From Falsiroseomonas tokyonensis (lineage in GTDB: Bacteria > Pseudomonadota > Alphaproteobacteria > Acetobacterales > Acetobacteraceae), in assembly GCF_019024325.1 (NCBI RefSeq), contig NZ_JAFNJS010000002.1, positions 832,998 through 896,997 on the forward strand: 64,000 nucleotides of DNA. Reading direction: 5' to 3'. Shown here piece by piece: positions 44,891 to 53,920 of the stretch. Every line of letters starts with the position of its first letter. The stretch's first letter is position 1. The translations under genes were made by a program, and so were the position numbers. Under the pieces are notes generated by a model. That model searched no databases, was not told the DNA's origin, and saw nothing but the letters and a program-made list of their open reading frames with translations.

Positions 44891-45823
44891 TCAGTCCACG
44901 AGAATGCGCGCTTCGGATACGCCCGCCCGCAGAGTCCCCTCAAGCGCCCTGTCGGCCTCGGCCGCCGCGTTGAAGGGGCCGAGCCGGACGCGGTAGCTGG
45001 GCTGCACGCCCCGGCCCCGGCCGCCCAGCACATCGACCCGCGGCAAAAGCCCCGCCAGCCGCGCCGCCTGCCGGTCCGCCATGTCGCGGCGGGAGAAGGT
45101 GGCCAGTTCCACCCAGAGCATCCCGGGCCGCGCCGGCACGCGGCTGACGCGCTCGGGCAGCCGCAGCGGGGGCGCCGAGCCCGTGGCCGCGGCGGTAGCG
45201 CCGGCCGAGGCGCCGGCGCCCGGGAATTGCCGCGCCTGGCGCAGCCGGGTGGCCTGAGTCGCGCCCGGCGGCGGCGCCAACTCCTCCCGCCCCACGGCGC
45301 CGACCGGGGCGGCGGCGATTTCCAGCGTCTGCGCCTCCGTGCTCGGCAAGCCGCCGGCCAAGGCGCGGGAGGGTTCGCCCACCACCTCGATCCGCACCTG
45401 GGCGGTGCCGCCGGGGCGGATGCCGATCAGCTCCGCCGCGCGCCGCGACAGCGCCACCACCCGGCCGGGGTTCTGCGGCCCGCGATCATTCACCCGCACC
45501 TCGACGCGCAACCCGGTCTCGAGATTGGTCACGGCCAGCACCGCCGGCAGTTGCAGCGTGCGGTGCGCGGCGGTCAGCACCGCAGGATCGTAGATTTCGC
45601 CATTGCTGGTGCGGCGCCCGGCCCTCGCATCGGCCGCCACGGCAGCGAGGCCGGTCTGGTCCAGCGCAAAATCCTCGCGAGGATAGGACCAGAGCCCGCC
45701 CATCTGGTAGGGCTCGCCGATCATGTAGCGCGGCTGCGCCGTGGGTGCCGGGGGGCGCGGCGCGCAGCCGGCCAGCACCGCCGCGGCCAGCGCCGCCGCC
45801 AGCCCGAAGCGGGCCAGGCGCAT
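44891..45823 (-). CDS. rlpA: RlpA-like septal lytic transglycosylase/lipoprotein with SPOR domain
   Basis: This 310-residue lipoprotein (lipobox LAGC, cysteine 20) has a double-psi beta-barrel RlpA domain (residues 55-145) with RRTSNGEIYD, TAAHRTLQLP and VNDRGPQNPGRVV, and a C-terminal SPOR domain (about 230-310) that binds denuded glycan at the septum. The usual SWYG stretch before the FHGRRT segment is replaced by GLAAVAADARAGRRT; catalytic His and Asp are retained. Start overlaps the MltB stop (TGATG). Confidence 0.88.
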   Translation of the reverse strand: MRLARFGLAAALAAAVLAGCAPRPPAPTAQPRYMIGEPYQMGGLWSYPREDFALDQTGLAAVAADARAGRRTSNGEIYDPAVLTAAHRTLQLPAVLAVTNLETGLRVEVRVNDRGPQNPGRVVALSRRAAELIGIRPGGTAQVRIEVVGEPSRALAGGLPSTEAQTLEIAAAPVGAVGREELAPPPGATQATRLRQARQFPGAGASAGATAAATGSAPPLRLPERVSRVPARPGMLWVELATFSRRDMADRQAARLAGLLPRVDVLGGRGRGVQPSYRVRLGPFNAAAEADRALEGTLRAGVSEARILVD

Positions 45824-46785
45824 CAGGCGACGCGATCCGACAGCATGCCCACCGCGAGGGCATAGAAGTTGGAGGGGTTGTAGCGCCGGATGACGTTGAA
45901 GTTGTGATAGACGAGAAAGGCCTGCCCGCTCGGCCCCGGAATCAGCACCGCGGCCTGCATCTCGAGCGGCGGCAGTTCCACCCCATCCGGCCGGCGCACG
46001 CCCATCCGCACCCAGTCGCGCAGCGGGCGCATATTCTCGCGGCGCGCCTGTTCCGTGTCGAAGCCGGCGGGCAGCACCACCTCCCGCCCCCAGAGCTCGT
46101 CGTCGCGCCAGCCGGAGCGGGAGAGGTAGTTGCCGATCGAGCCCAGCGCATCGGCGCGGTTGTCCCAGATGTCGCGCCGGCCATCGCCATCCAGGTCGAC
46201 CGCCAGGCGGTCGAAGTTGCTGGGCATGAATTGCGGATGGCCCATGGCGCCGGCCCAGCTGCCGCGCATGCGGTCCGGCGTGACATGGCCGGCATCCAGG
46301 ATCTTCAGCGCGGCCATCAGCTCGTTGCGGAAATAGCTGGACCGCCGCCCGTCCCAGGCCAGCGTGGCCAGGGACTGGATGACGTTCATATTGCCGGTGA
46401 AGCCGCCGTAGTTCGTCTCCAGCCCCCAGATCGCGGTGACGATGCGGGGCGAGACGCGAAAGCGGTCCTGCACTGTTTCCAGCGTCGCGCGGTTGTCGGC
46501 GAAGGCGCGGCGGCCGGCATCGATGCGCTGCTGGGACAGGCGGGCGTCGCGATACTGTTCCCAGGTCTGGGTGAATTCCGGCTGCCGCCGGTCCAGCTCC
46601 AGTACCCGGTCATTCGGCTGCAGCCCGTCCAGCGCCCGGCTGACCGTATTGGCGGAGACGCCGGCGCGCCGGGCCTCCGCCCGCACTCCGTTGAGGAAGG
46701 CGGCGAAACTTTCGCTGGCCGCCTGCGCGCGCGCGCCGACCAGAAGGGCGGGAAGGGAGAGGAGGATGCGCCGAGTCGGAACCAT
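45823..46785 (-). CDS. mltB: Lytic murein transglycosylase, MltB type
   Basis: This 320-residue exported enzyme cleaves peptidoglycan glycan chains to anhydro products. The catalytic glutamate is in IWGLETNYGGFTGN, and GAMGHPQFMPSNF and NLAVD-type VDLDGDGRRDIWDN follow. A signal peptide (RRILLSLPALLVGARAQA) lacks a lipobox, so it is the soluble form. It overlaps rlpA by one base; the two wall enzymes with the carboxypeptidase are likely co-expressed. Confidence 0.92.
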   Translation of the reverse strand: MVPTRRILLSLPALLVGARAQAASESFAAFLNGVRAEARRAGVSANTVSRALDGLQPNDRVLELDRRQPEFTQTWEQYRDARLSQQRIDAGRRAFADNRATLETVQDRFRVSPRIVTAIWGLETNYGGFTGNMNVIQSLATLAWDGRRSSYFRNELMAALKILDAGHVTPDRMRGSWAGAMGHPQFMPSNFDRLAVDLDGDGRRDIWDNRADALGSIGNYLSRSGWRDDELWGREVVLPAGFDTEQARRENMRPLRDWVRMGVRRPDGVELPPLEMQAAVLIPGPSGQAFLVYHNFNVIRRYNPSNFYALAVGMLSDRVA

Positions 46786-46856
46786 CGGCGCTGGATGCCA
46801 CAGGCCGGGGGGCCGGGGCAACGCACGGTTGCGCTGGTGCCCCCCGCGCCCCGCTT

Positions 46857-48317
46857 CTATCGCGCCGCGGCCGCCGCCATTTCCTCGGCGCGGGACTGCA
46901 GGCGCGCGAGGACCGCGGCGGCACCCGGATCGGTCAGCCGGCCGTCGCGCTTGCGGAGCCGGCCATCGACCATCACCGTCTCGATCTCCCCGGCGCCGGC
47001 CTGCAGCAGCACCAGGCCGGCGGGGTCGGAGCGCGGGGCGGTCAGCGGCTGGTCGGCGCGCACCAGCAGCAGGTCGGCGCGCTTGCCCGGCGTCAGGCTG
47101 CCGGTGACGCGGTCCAGCCCCAACCCGCGGGCGCCGCCGATGGTGGCGAATTCCAGCATCTGCCGCGCGGTGACGGGCGGCGTCGCCGGCACCCCCTGCC
47201 CGGCCGCCAGCGCCGCCGCATTGATCCGGTGCAGCTCCGCCGCCATGGCCACCCGCAGCTGCGGCAGCAGGCCGCCGCCGACCATGGAGGGGATGTCGGT
47301 GCCGACCGAGACCTTCATCCCCGCCGCCGCGGCCTTGAACATGGCCGGGTGGCCATGGCCCATGCGCATCTCCACCTCTGGCGTCGAGCACAGCATTACG
47401 CCCCGATCGGCGGCCAGCTTGTACTCATCGGCCTCGTGGGTGTTGGCATGGACGATCTGCAGCCGCTCGTTCAGCAGCCCCTCGGCATCCAGCTGCGCCA
47501 GCAGGCGCGTTTTGCGATTGGGATAGATGCCGGCGCCGGTGTGGATGGCGATCGGGACGCCGAGCTCCGCGAGGCGCTTCATATCGGCCAGCGCCGGCGC
47601 CAGCGGGGTGAAGTCCGGCCCCTGCAGGCAGGTCCAGATCCGCACCAGCCCCTCGGCGCGGGCGGCCAGCAGGCTTCGGGCATGGGCGATCATCCGGCCG
47701 CCGAGCGCGGCCGCATCGCCGCCCTGCGGGATGGGGGGCGCGGTATAGGCCAGCACGCCGCGGATGCCGGCGGCATCCAGCCCGGCCAGCGCCGCATCGG
47801 CATGGTCGGGGGACATCGTCTCCCGCGACCAGTCCATCACGGTGGTGACGCCGGCGGCGATCTGCTCCAGCCCGCCGGCATGGTCGGCCAGTTGAACATC
47901 GGCCGGCGTCATGCGGTTGGAATGGCGCAGCACGATGGTCTGGAAATAGCCGCCGAAGGAATGTTCGGTGGACAGGCCGCGCTGCATGGATTGCGCCAAG
48001 TGGATATGGCCATTGACCATGCCCGGCAGGGCGATGCGCCCGGCGCCCTCGATCACCAGCGCACCCTCCGGCGCCGGGATGCTGGCGGCGATGGCGCGGA
48101 TCACGCCGTCCTGCACCAGGATATCGCCCTGCGGCAGGTCGCCGATGGCGGGGTCCATCGACAGCACGAAGGCGCCACGGACCAGGATGGGCTGGCCGGC
48201 CGCGGGCGCCGGCGCTTGGGCGGCGGCAGGCCGGGCGAGGCTCGCCAGCAGGGGCGCCGCGGCGCCGGCGGCCAACAGGCTGCGCCGGCCGAGGCCGGAG
48301 CCTTCGGTCTTGTTCAT
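46857..48317 (-). CDS. Tat-exported amidohydrolase of the TRZ/ATZ-deaminase group
   Basis: This 486-residue protein has a twin-arginine signal (GLGRRSLLAAGAAAPLLAS, cleavage after AAAQA) followed by a cyclic-deaminase-type amidohydrolase: VNGHIHLAQS (HxH), HTGAG, HANTHEADE and VGTDIPSMVG (catalytic Asp). The TPGKRADLLLV stretch ends the beta-sandwich. The closest relatives by motif are guanine/8-oxoguanine and chlorohydrolase-type deaminases. Most are cytoplasmic, so export is unusual. ATG 48317 sits 171 bases from the divergent small gene and LysR. Confidence 0.9.
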   Translation of the reverse strand: MNKTEGSGLGRRSLLAAGAAAPLLASLARPAAAQAPAPAAGQPILVRGAFVLSMDPAIGDLPQGDILVQDGVIRAIAASIPAPEGALVIEGAGRIALPGMVNGHIHLAQSMQRGLSTEHSFGGYFQTIVLRHSNRMTPADVQLADHAGGLEQIAAGVTTVMDWSRETMSPDHADAALAGLDAAGIRGVLAYTAPPIPQGGDAAALGGRMIAHARSLLAARAEGLVRIWTCLQGPDFTPLAPALADMKRLAELGVPIAIHTGAGIYPNRKTRLLAQLDAEGLLNERLQIVHANTHEADEYKLAADRGVMLCSTPEVEMRMGHGHPAMFKAAAAGMKVSVGTDIPSMVGGGLLPQLRVAMAAELHRINAAALAAGQGVPATPPVTARQMLEFATIGGARGLGLDRVTGSLTPGKRADLLLVRADQPLTAPRSDPAGLVLLQAGAGEIETVMVDGRLRKRDGRLTDPGAAAVLARLQSRAEEMAAAAAR

Positions 48318-48488
48318 GTCAGGGTCCGTTTCTTCCCGCCGCCCCTCCGCAACGGAAGGCCGGCGCGGGGACGATGCCCGCAATCGATTGCACCCGCAAG
48401 AGCCTTCGCGAAACGCCGCGTTGCAAGCTTGGCCGTCGCCCGCCGCCGCGCGCCACGGCAGTTTCCCGCCACCACGACGGAGACTGCC

Positions 48489-48821
48489 ATGCGCCACCCC
48501 GAACTCCTCATCCTGCTCTCGGCCCCGCCCGGCCCCGGCTGGCAGGACGCGGCGGAGACGCTGCGCCAGGCCGGGCACCTGCCGATCGACGCCGCCGGGC
48601 TGGAACGCGCCTTGGCCGAGGGCGGCCCCGGCCTCACCGCCGCCCGCCGCCTGGCCCGCTTCTGCGATGCCGCCGTGCTGCTGGGCGCGGCTCCGGGGCT
48701 GGAGGGCGCCTTCCGGGCCAGCCGGCGGCCGGTCTATGCTGCGGCGGAACAGCTCCGGCCCGCCGCGCCCCGCCCTGCCCCCTCCCTGCCCTGGTATGCG
48801 CTGCGCTCGCTGGACCGATAG
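48489..48821 (+). CDS. Small unrecognised protein upstream of LysR
   Basis: I do not recognise this 110-residue protein. It is rich in Ala, Pro and Arg and begins HPELLILLSAPPGPGWQDAAE, which could be the first strand and loop of a nucleotide-binding or deoxyribosyltransferase-like fold; a short conserved-looking FCDAAVLLGAAPGLE follows. No signal or membrane segment. It is 15 bases before the LysR gene and likely shares its transcript and the divergent promoter with the amidohydrolase. Confidence 0.5.
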   Translation: MRHPELLILLSAPPGPGWQDAAETLRQAGHLPIDAAGLERALAEGGPGLTAARRLARFCDAAVLLGAAPGLEGAFRASRRPVYAAAEQLRPAAPRPAPSLPWYALRSLDR

Positions 48822-48836
48822 GGGCCCCCGCGGCGG

Positions 48837-49715
48837 ATGCGCGACTTCTCCTGGGACGACGCCAAGATCTTCGCCGCGGTGGTGGAGGCCGGCGGCTGGC
48901 GCCGCGCGGCGCAGCGCCTCGGCCTCAGCGCCGCCACCACCAGCCGCCGGGTCGATGCCTTCGAGGCCTGGGCCGGGGAGAAGCTGCTGGAACGCCGCCC
49001 GGACGGGCTGCGCCTGACCCCGCGCGGCGCCCGCGTGATGGCGGCGCTGCAGCAGATGGGCCAGGCCGCAGACAGCATCCGCCGCGCGACGGCGGAGCGG
49101 GAGCAGGAGGTGGTGCGGATCTCCGCCACCGCCTCCATGGCCCTGGTGCTCGCCGAGCATATGTCTGCCCTGGCCGCGGCCACGCCGGGCGTCGTCATCT
49201 CCCTGCTGCCGTCGCGCGCTATCCTCAGCCTGGCGCGGCGGGAGGCGGAGATCGCCATCCGCATGCGCACGCCGCCCGATTCCGGCAGCCTGGTGATGCG
49301 CCGCCTGGCCCGGGTGCGGGTCGCGCTCTACGCCGCGCCGTCCCTGGTGCCGGATCCGGCGGCGGCCGATCTGCGCGCCCTGCCCTATATCGGCCTGGCC
49401 CGCCCAGCCGCGCAGTCGCGCACGGTGCGGGCGCTGGAGGCGCTGGTGGGGCTGCGCCCGCCCGTCGCGGTGCTGGACGATACGCCGATCCGGCTGCGCG
49501 CCTGCATCCAGGGCCTCGGCATGGCCCTGCTGCCCTGCCTGCCGGCGGAGGCCACGGGCCGGCTGCACCGCATCGCCAGCCTGCCACCGGATTGCGACGA
49601 GGATGCCTGGCTGGTGATGCATGAGGACCTGGCGCCGCTGCCCGCCCTGCGCGCGGTGGCGGAAGCCGTGGCCGCGCTGTTCCACCGCCAGCGCGCCGCC
49701 CTGATGGGCGAGTGA
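48837..49715 (+). CDS. LysR-family transcriptional regulator
   Basis: This 292-residue regulator has an N-terminal winged helix-turn-helix (DAKIFAAVVEAGGWRRAAQR, SAATTSRRVDAFEAWAGEKL, LTPRG) and the periplasmic-binding-like effector domain. The divergent amidohydrolase gene, with a 171-base gap holding the small gene's promoter region, is the obvious candidate target, as is usual for LysR regulators. Its ligand is unknown. Confidence 0.92.
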   Translation: MRDFSWDDAKIFAAVVEAGGWRRAAQRLGLSAATTSRRVDAFEAWAGEKLLERRPDGLRLTPRGARVMAALQQMGQAADSIRRATAEREQEVVRISATASMALVLAEHMSALAAATPGVVISLLPSRAILSLARREAEIAIRMRTPPDSGSLVMRRLARVRVALYAAPSLVPDPAAADLRALPYIGLARPAAQSRTVRALEALVGLRPPVAVLDDTPIRLRACIQGLGMALLPCLPAEATGRLHRIASLPPDCDEDAWLVMHEDLAPLPALRAVAEAVAALFHRQRAALMGE

Positions 49716-49724
49716 GGCCCGCGG

Positions 49725-50780
49725 TCAGAACCTGGCGGTAAAACCCACCGAGCCGAAGCTCTGCAGCCCGCCGCGCTGGCCGTAGAACTCCTCGGTCCGC
49801 CAGACATGGCTATAGGCCAGGCGAAAACCACGCCAATGCGCGACCAGCCCCGCCGTCGCATCCGCGACCAGCGGCCGCTTGTCGACCGAAGGCCCGCCAT
49901 CGCGCCAGGTATTGCCATCCAGGAAGATGTCGCGGGCGATGGCGCGACCCTGGCCGCCGATGAAGGCATACCAGCCGAATTCCTCCCGCGGCTGGAAGAA
50001 GGCGGAGCCCACCAGGCCCGGCCGGATGCGCGGCGCGCCGTAATCGGCCTCCAACCCCTGCCCCACCCGGAAGGTCACGCCGGCGCCGCCATAGGTCGAG
50101 ACGTTGCCCAGCGCCACGGTATAGGAGGTCAGCATATCCGCCTGCAGGCTGCCGAGCTCCAGCGGCGCGCTGCGCAGCGTGCGCTCGAAGACCATGTTCA
50201 GCGCCAGCTCGTCCTTCAGCTGGCTGTCCCAGCCCTTGGTGGTATCGACGCGGATCGCCTCATGCACCGTGTTCTGCACGAATTCGCCGAGCGCCGAGGG
50301 CCCGATCACGCCCGCCTGCAGTTCCAGCGTGGTGAGCGAGAAACCGGTCTCGCGCTGCAGAACCAGGGCGCCGTAGAGGTGCCCGGCATAGGGCCGGTCA
50401 TTCGGGTCGGGGATGCGCCGCTGGGTGTCCTCGGGCGTGTAGATCGCCTGCACGAGGCCAGCGCCCCAGCGCACCTGGCCGGGGCCCAGCAGCCGCGTCG
50501 CCTGCTCGTTCAGCCAGCGCAGGGGCGTGGGCAGTTCCGCCGAAGGCGACCGCCAGGCGATCTGCAGGCCGCTGGTATAGTTGCGGTCGGTGCCGCCCAG
50601 CGTGTCGTTCTCGTAGTTGAAGGTCCAGCTGCCATAGGGGTCGGGCGGCGGCGGCGTCACCTCTCCCACCGTCGGCGTCAGCGAATCCGGCAGGGCCGGC
50701 AGTAGGCCCTGCGCCGAGGCGACGGGCGCCAGGGCGGAGGTGGCGAGGAGGAAGCTGATCAGCAGGGGGGCGTTGCGCAT
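49725..50780 (-). CDS. lpxR: LpxR-family outer-membrane lipid A deacylase
   Basis: This 351-residue beta-barrel protein matches LpxR, which removes the 3'-acyloxyacyl group of lipid A in the outer membrane. Signal peptide ends near PVASAQG. Conserved N-terminal SWTFNYENDTLGGTDRNYTSG carries the catalytic Asn/Asp region, and NDRPYAGHLYGA follows, with the expected His. The C-terminus ends in aromatic GFTARF, the barrel-insertion signal. It follows the polysaccharide operon on the same strand after 95 bases and is convergent with LysR. Confidence 0.88.
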   Translation of the reverse strand: MRNAPLLISFLLATSALAPVASAQGLLPALPDSLTPTVGEVTPPPPDPYGSWTFNYENDTLGGTDRNYTSGLQIAWRSPSAELPTPLRWLNEQATRLLGPGQVRWGAGLVQAIYTPEDTQRRIPDPNDRPYAGHLYGALVLQRETGFSLTTLELQAGVIGPSALGEFVQNTVHEAIRVDTTKGWDSQLKDELALNMVFERTLRSAPLELGSLQADMLTSYTVALGNVSTYGGAGVTFRVGQGLEADYGAPRIRPGLVGSAFFQPREEFGWYAFIGGQGRAIARDIFLDGNTWRDGGPSVDKRPLVADATAGLVAHWRGFRLAYSHVWRTEEFYGQRGGLQSFGSVGFTARF

Positions 50781-50875
50781 GGCGCGGTCTATCCGTTGCG
50801 GGGGACGCAGGCAAACGCCGCGACCCCGCCCCTGGCCATCTGTTGATCGTGCCCGCCGCGGTCACATCCGCGATA

Positions 50876-53800
50876 TCATACCATGCCCATCGCCCCCGCC
50901 GCGCTGGTGGTGGCGGTGACGGTCACCCAGTCATGCCCGCCGACGAAGGCGCCCACCTGGCGCTGGTTCAGGCCGATGACGGAAAAGCCGGCCGCTTCCG
51001 CCATGGCCGCGAAGCCGCGGGCGTTGAAGGCCCAGATATGCTGCTCGGCCGGGAAGATGGATTGCAGCTCGGCCAATGGCGAGCCCACCACCAGCATCCC
51101 CGGCTCCATCGACCGGTATTCGGACAGCACCGCCAGCGGGTCCGGGCAATGCTCCAGCACCTCGAAGGCGGTGATCAGGTGGATGCGCCGCCCCGCCGCC
51201 AGGCTGCGGGCTTCCGCCACATCCCCCACCTCGAAGCGGCAATGCGCCAGGCCGAGATTGCCGGCCACCACCCGCGCGGTGCGGATCGCCGGCGCGTTGA
51301 AGTCGAAGCCCAGGAAGCTGCAGCGGCCCTGGATGTTCTGCGGCGGCTGCACCGCATTCATGATGACGCCATAGGAACAGCCGGCATCCACCCAGAGGAT
51401 CTCCTCCCCCGGATAGCGGTCGCCGAGCAGGCGCAGCGCCACCTCGATCTCCCGCGCCGCCTGGTTCAGGCGCGTGACATGGTCCAGCCCGCCGCGCAGC
51501 GTATCAAGGCGCGTCACCAGGTCCGGCGCCGGCGCATGCGCCCCCATCGCCGCGGCTTCCGCCTTGTAGAAGTCGATGTATTCGCCGAAGGGTTTTGCGG
51601 GCTTGGGATAGAGCACCGGCCGCGGCGCTTCCGTCCGCAGGCGTAGCGCCAATTGCCCGGTGCGGTTGGCGCCCAGGTCGAAGCGCGCCCAGCCGGCCAG
51701 CAGCGCGGTGATGCGGAAGGCGCATTCCTGCGCCACCAGGGCGGCGTGCCAGAGCCCCTCGCCTGGCGGCTGCGTCGCCAGGTGCTGCATCAGCGCGGCC
51801 AGCCGCCCGGTCAGGTCGGGATCGACCAGAGTGATGGGCGTGCCCGGCGCCTGCATCAATTGGCGCGCCTGGTCCTGCAGCGCCTGGGGCGTGGGCGGCG
51901 GCGGCGGACGGTCCAGCATCAGCGTGGCCAGGACATCCCGCGGCGTGGCGCCGCCGGCATTCAGCGCCGCCGCCCCGCGCAGCGTGGCCTCCAGCTGCTG
52001 CAGCATGTAGTCGGCGCCGAAGCCGCCGGGCAGCACCGCCAGCTTTTCCGGCAGGGTGGCGGAGATGCGTTCCAGCAGCAGCAGGAAGGCCTCCACCCGC
52101 CCCTGCCCGCCATCGCGCCGCATCGCGGCGAGATTGGCGACGAGGATCGCATTGGTGCAGCCGATGATGTGCAGGAAGGGCGCCAGTAGCGGGCTGGCGG
52201 CCAGTTGGCGCAGCCGGAAATCCTCGGCGCAGGGCAGCAGCAGCACCGCCGCCTCGTGCCGCGCCGCCACCTGCGCCACCGGCGCACCGCGACCCGCGAT
52301 CTCGAACAGCGTGGCGAGGATGGCCAGGCTGCCGCCGCGGGCGGGCATGGCCAGCGGCCTGCCGCGCTCCAGCGGCTCCAGGATGCTGCGCCGGGCGGCG
52401 GCCCAGACATGGTCCGGCGACAGCAGGTCCAGCAGGCCGCGCAGCAGCGGCAGATCGAAGACCAGGTTGCGCTCGCAGGGCGGCGGCGTGGCCTCCGCGG
52501 CCGGGCGCCGCACCAGGTCCAGCAGATCGGCCGGCGCCTTGTCGGACCAGTTCTGTCCCGGCCAGAACAGCGCGCCCAGCGTCGCCGGCCCCTGCCGCGT
52601 TTCCGGCAGCGCCGCCAGCACCATGTCGCCGATCGCCAGGCCCTTCTGCCGGGCGTCGTCGATGATCGGATCGATCTCCTTGTGCGATTTGGTGAAGGGC
52701 ACCTCGATGGCCAGCATGCGGAAGCCGTCGCCGGCATTGGGCAGGTCGAAGCGGGCGCGCAGGATGGGCTGGGCCAGGCCGTGTTCCACCTGCGGCGGCG
52801 CGCTGGGCGGCACGCCATCCAGCGTCAGCGCCACATGCTCCACCATCGCCCAATCCAGCACCGAGACCAGGTGGATCGACAATTCGAGCTGGCGCAGCTG
52901 CGGCGCGCGCAGGCGGATGGTGGCGCGGCGGCTCGGGCCGGTCCAGCGCGACAGCGTCTCGCCCTCGCCTTCCCGCACATGCCAGCCCTGGCCATCCAGC
53001 GCATCGGCCATGCGGAAGCGGGTGAGCCCGCCATCCAGCAGGGTGGCCACCAGCGCCGGATCCGGGCGGTGGAAGCTGCGGCCGCGGCGCGACGGCCGCT
53101 GCGTGGTCAGCCTGCCACGCGCCTCCTCCCACAGCAGCTGGTCGATGCCGGTGTATTCGGCGACCAGCGCCTCCGCCTCCGCGCTCAGCTGCAGCGGCGC
53201 CTCCGACGGCGCCACGTTCAGCGGCCGCACCGGATCGGGCGGCGCCCAGCCATAGGCTTCCGCGATGCGGGCCAGCGCCTCATCCACCGCATCGGTGGTG
53301 CCGACCACGTCGAAGGCGGCCAGGTTGGCGCGCGCGGTGGCCAGCAGCGTGGCCTCGTCCATCACCTCGGCGGTGCCCAGGCCGCAGATCATCCGCGCCT
53401 GGAGATTGCGGAAATGTGCCTCCGCATAGGGGATCCGCGCCTCCAGGAACTCGGTGAGCGTCAGGTTGCGGGCGGCGAGGAAGGCATTGCGCTGCTCCTC
53501 CGGCAGGTCCGCCAGGCTGGCATCCACCTTGCGGCGCCAGTAGCGGTACTGGCTGATCAGCCGCGCCCGCGGGTCGCGCAGCACCGTCACGGTGAACAGC
53601 CGCTCCCCGGCCGGAAGGCCGGCGGCGATCGCGTCCAGCTGGTCGTGGTCCAGGTGGCTGCCGATGCCCAGCGCGCGGAACGCCGTCGCCACCTGCGGCA
53701 GCAGCGGATCCGCCGCGCCGGAGGGCATGGCCATGCGCGAGGTGCTGGCGATCTCATGTTCGGCGAAGTGCTGCGCCAGGGCGGCGCCGAAGGCGGTGCC

Positions 53801-53920
53801 GGCGGTCTTCGGAATATGCAGGAAGCCCAGCCGCATTCCGGCGGCCCAGCCGGGCTGTCGCCCCTGGGCGCCACTGACCATCTCATGCCCCGGCTGCAAG
53901 GCGGTGACAGGTGCGTTCAT
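50876..53920 (-). CDS. Sulfotransferase-methyltransferase multidomain protein
   Basis: This 1014-residue protein begins with a sulfotransferase domain (residues 31-265): the PAPS 5'-phosphosulfate loop FLHIPKTAGT (33-42) and 3'-phosphate loop LRDPRARLISQYRYWR near 115-130. The middle (270-790) has no family I recognise, apart from beta-rich and helical parts. The last part (800-1005) is a class I methyltransferase with VDAGCSYG near 840, then LITAFEVLEHCPDP. Such a protein could sulfate and methylate surface glycans. ATG 53920 overlaps the FkbM stop (ATGA), last gene of the operon. Confidence 0.8.
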   Translation of the reverse strand: MNAPVTALQPGHEMVSGAQGRQPGWAAGMRLGFLHIPKTAGTAFGAALAQHFAEHEIASTSRMAMPSGAADPLLPQVATAFRALGIGSHLDHDQLDAIAAGLPAGERLFTVTVLRDPRARLISQYRYWRRKVDASLADLPEEQRNAFLAARNLTLTEFLEARIPYAEAHFRNLQARMICGLGTAEVMDEATLLATARANLAAFDVVGTTDAVDEALARIAEAYGWAPPDPVRPLNVAPSEAPLQLSAEAEALVAEYTGIDQLLWEEARGRLTTQRPSRRGRSFHRPDPALVATLLDGGLTRFRMADALDGQGWHVREGEGETLSRWTGPSRRATIRLRAPQLRQLELSIHLVSVLDWAMVEHVALTLDGVPPSAPPQVEHGLAQPILRARFDLPNAGDGFRMLAIEVPFTKSHKEIDPIIDDARQKGLAIGDMVLAALPETRQGPATLGALFWPGQNWSDKAPADLLDLVRRPAAEATPPPCERNLVFDLPLLRGLLDLLSPDHVWAAARRSILEPLERGRPLAMPARGGSLAILATLFEIAGRGAPVAQVAARHEAAVLLLPCAEDFRLRQLAASPLLAPFLHIIGCTNAILVANLAAMRRDGGQGRVEAFLLLLERISATLPEKLAVLPGGFGADYMLQQLEATLRGAAALNAGGATPRDVLATLMLDRPPPPPTPQALQDQARQLMQAPGTPITLVDPDLTGRLAALMQHLATQPPGEGLWHAALVAQECAFRITALLAGWARFDLGANRTGQLALRLRTEAPRPVLYPKPAKPFGEYIDFYKAEAAAMGAHAPAPDLVTRLDTLRGGLDHVTRLNQAAREIEVALRLLGDRYPGEEILWVDAGCSYGVIMNAVQPPQNIQGRCSFLGFDFNAPAIRTARVVAGNLGLAHCRFEVGDVAEARSLAAGRRIHLITAFEVLEHCPDPLAVLSEYRSMEPGMLVVGSPLAELQSIFPAEQHIWAFNARGFAAMAEAAGFSVIGLNQRQVGAFVGGHDWVTVTATTSAAGAMGMV

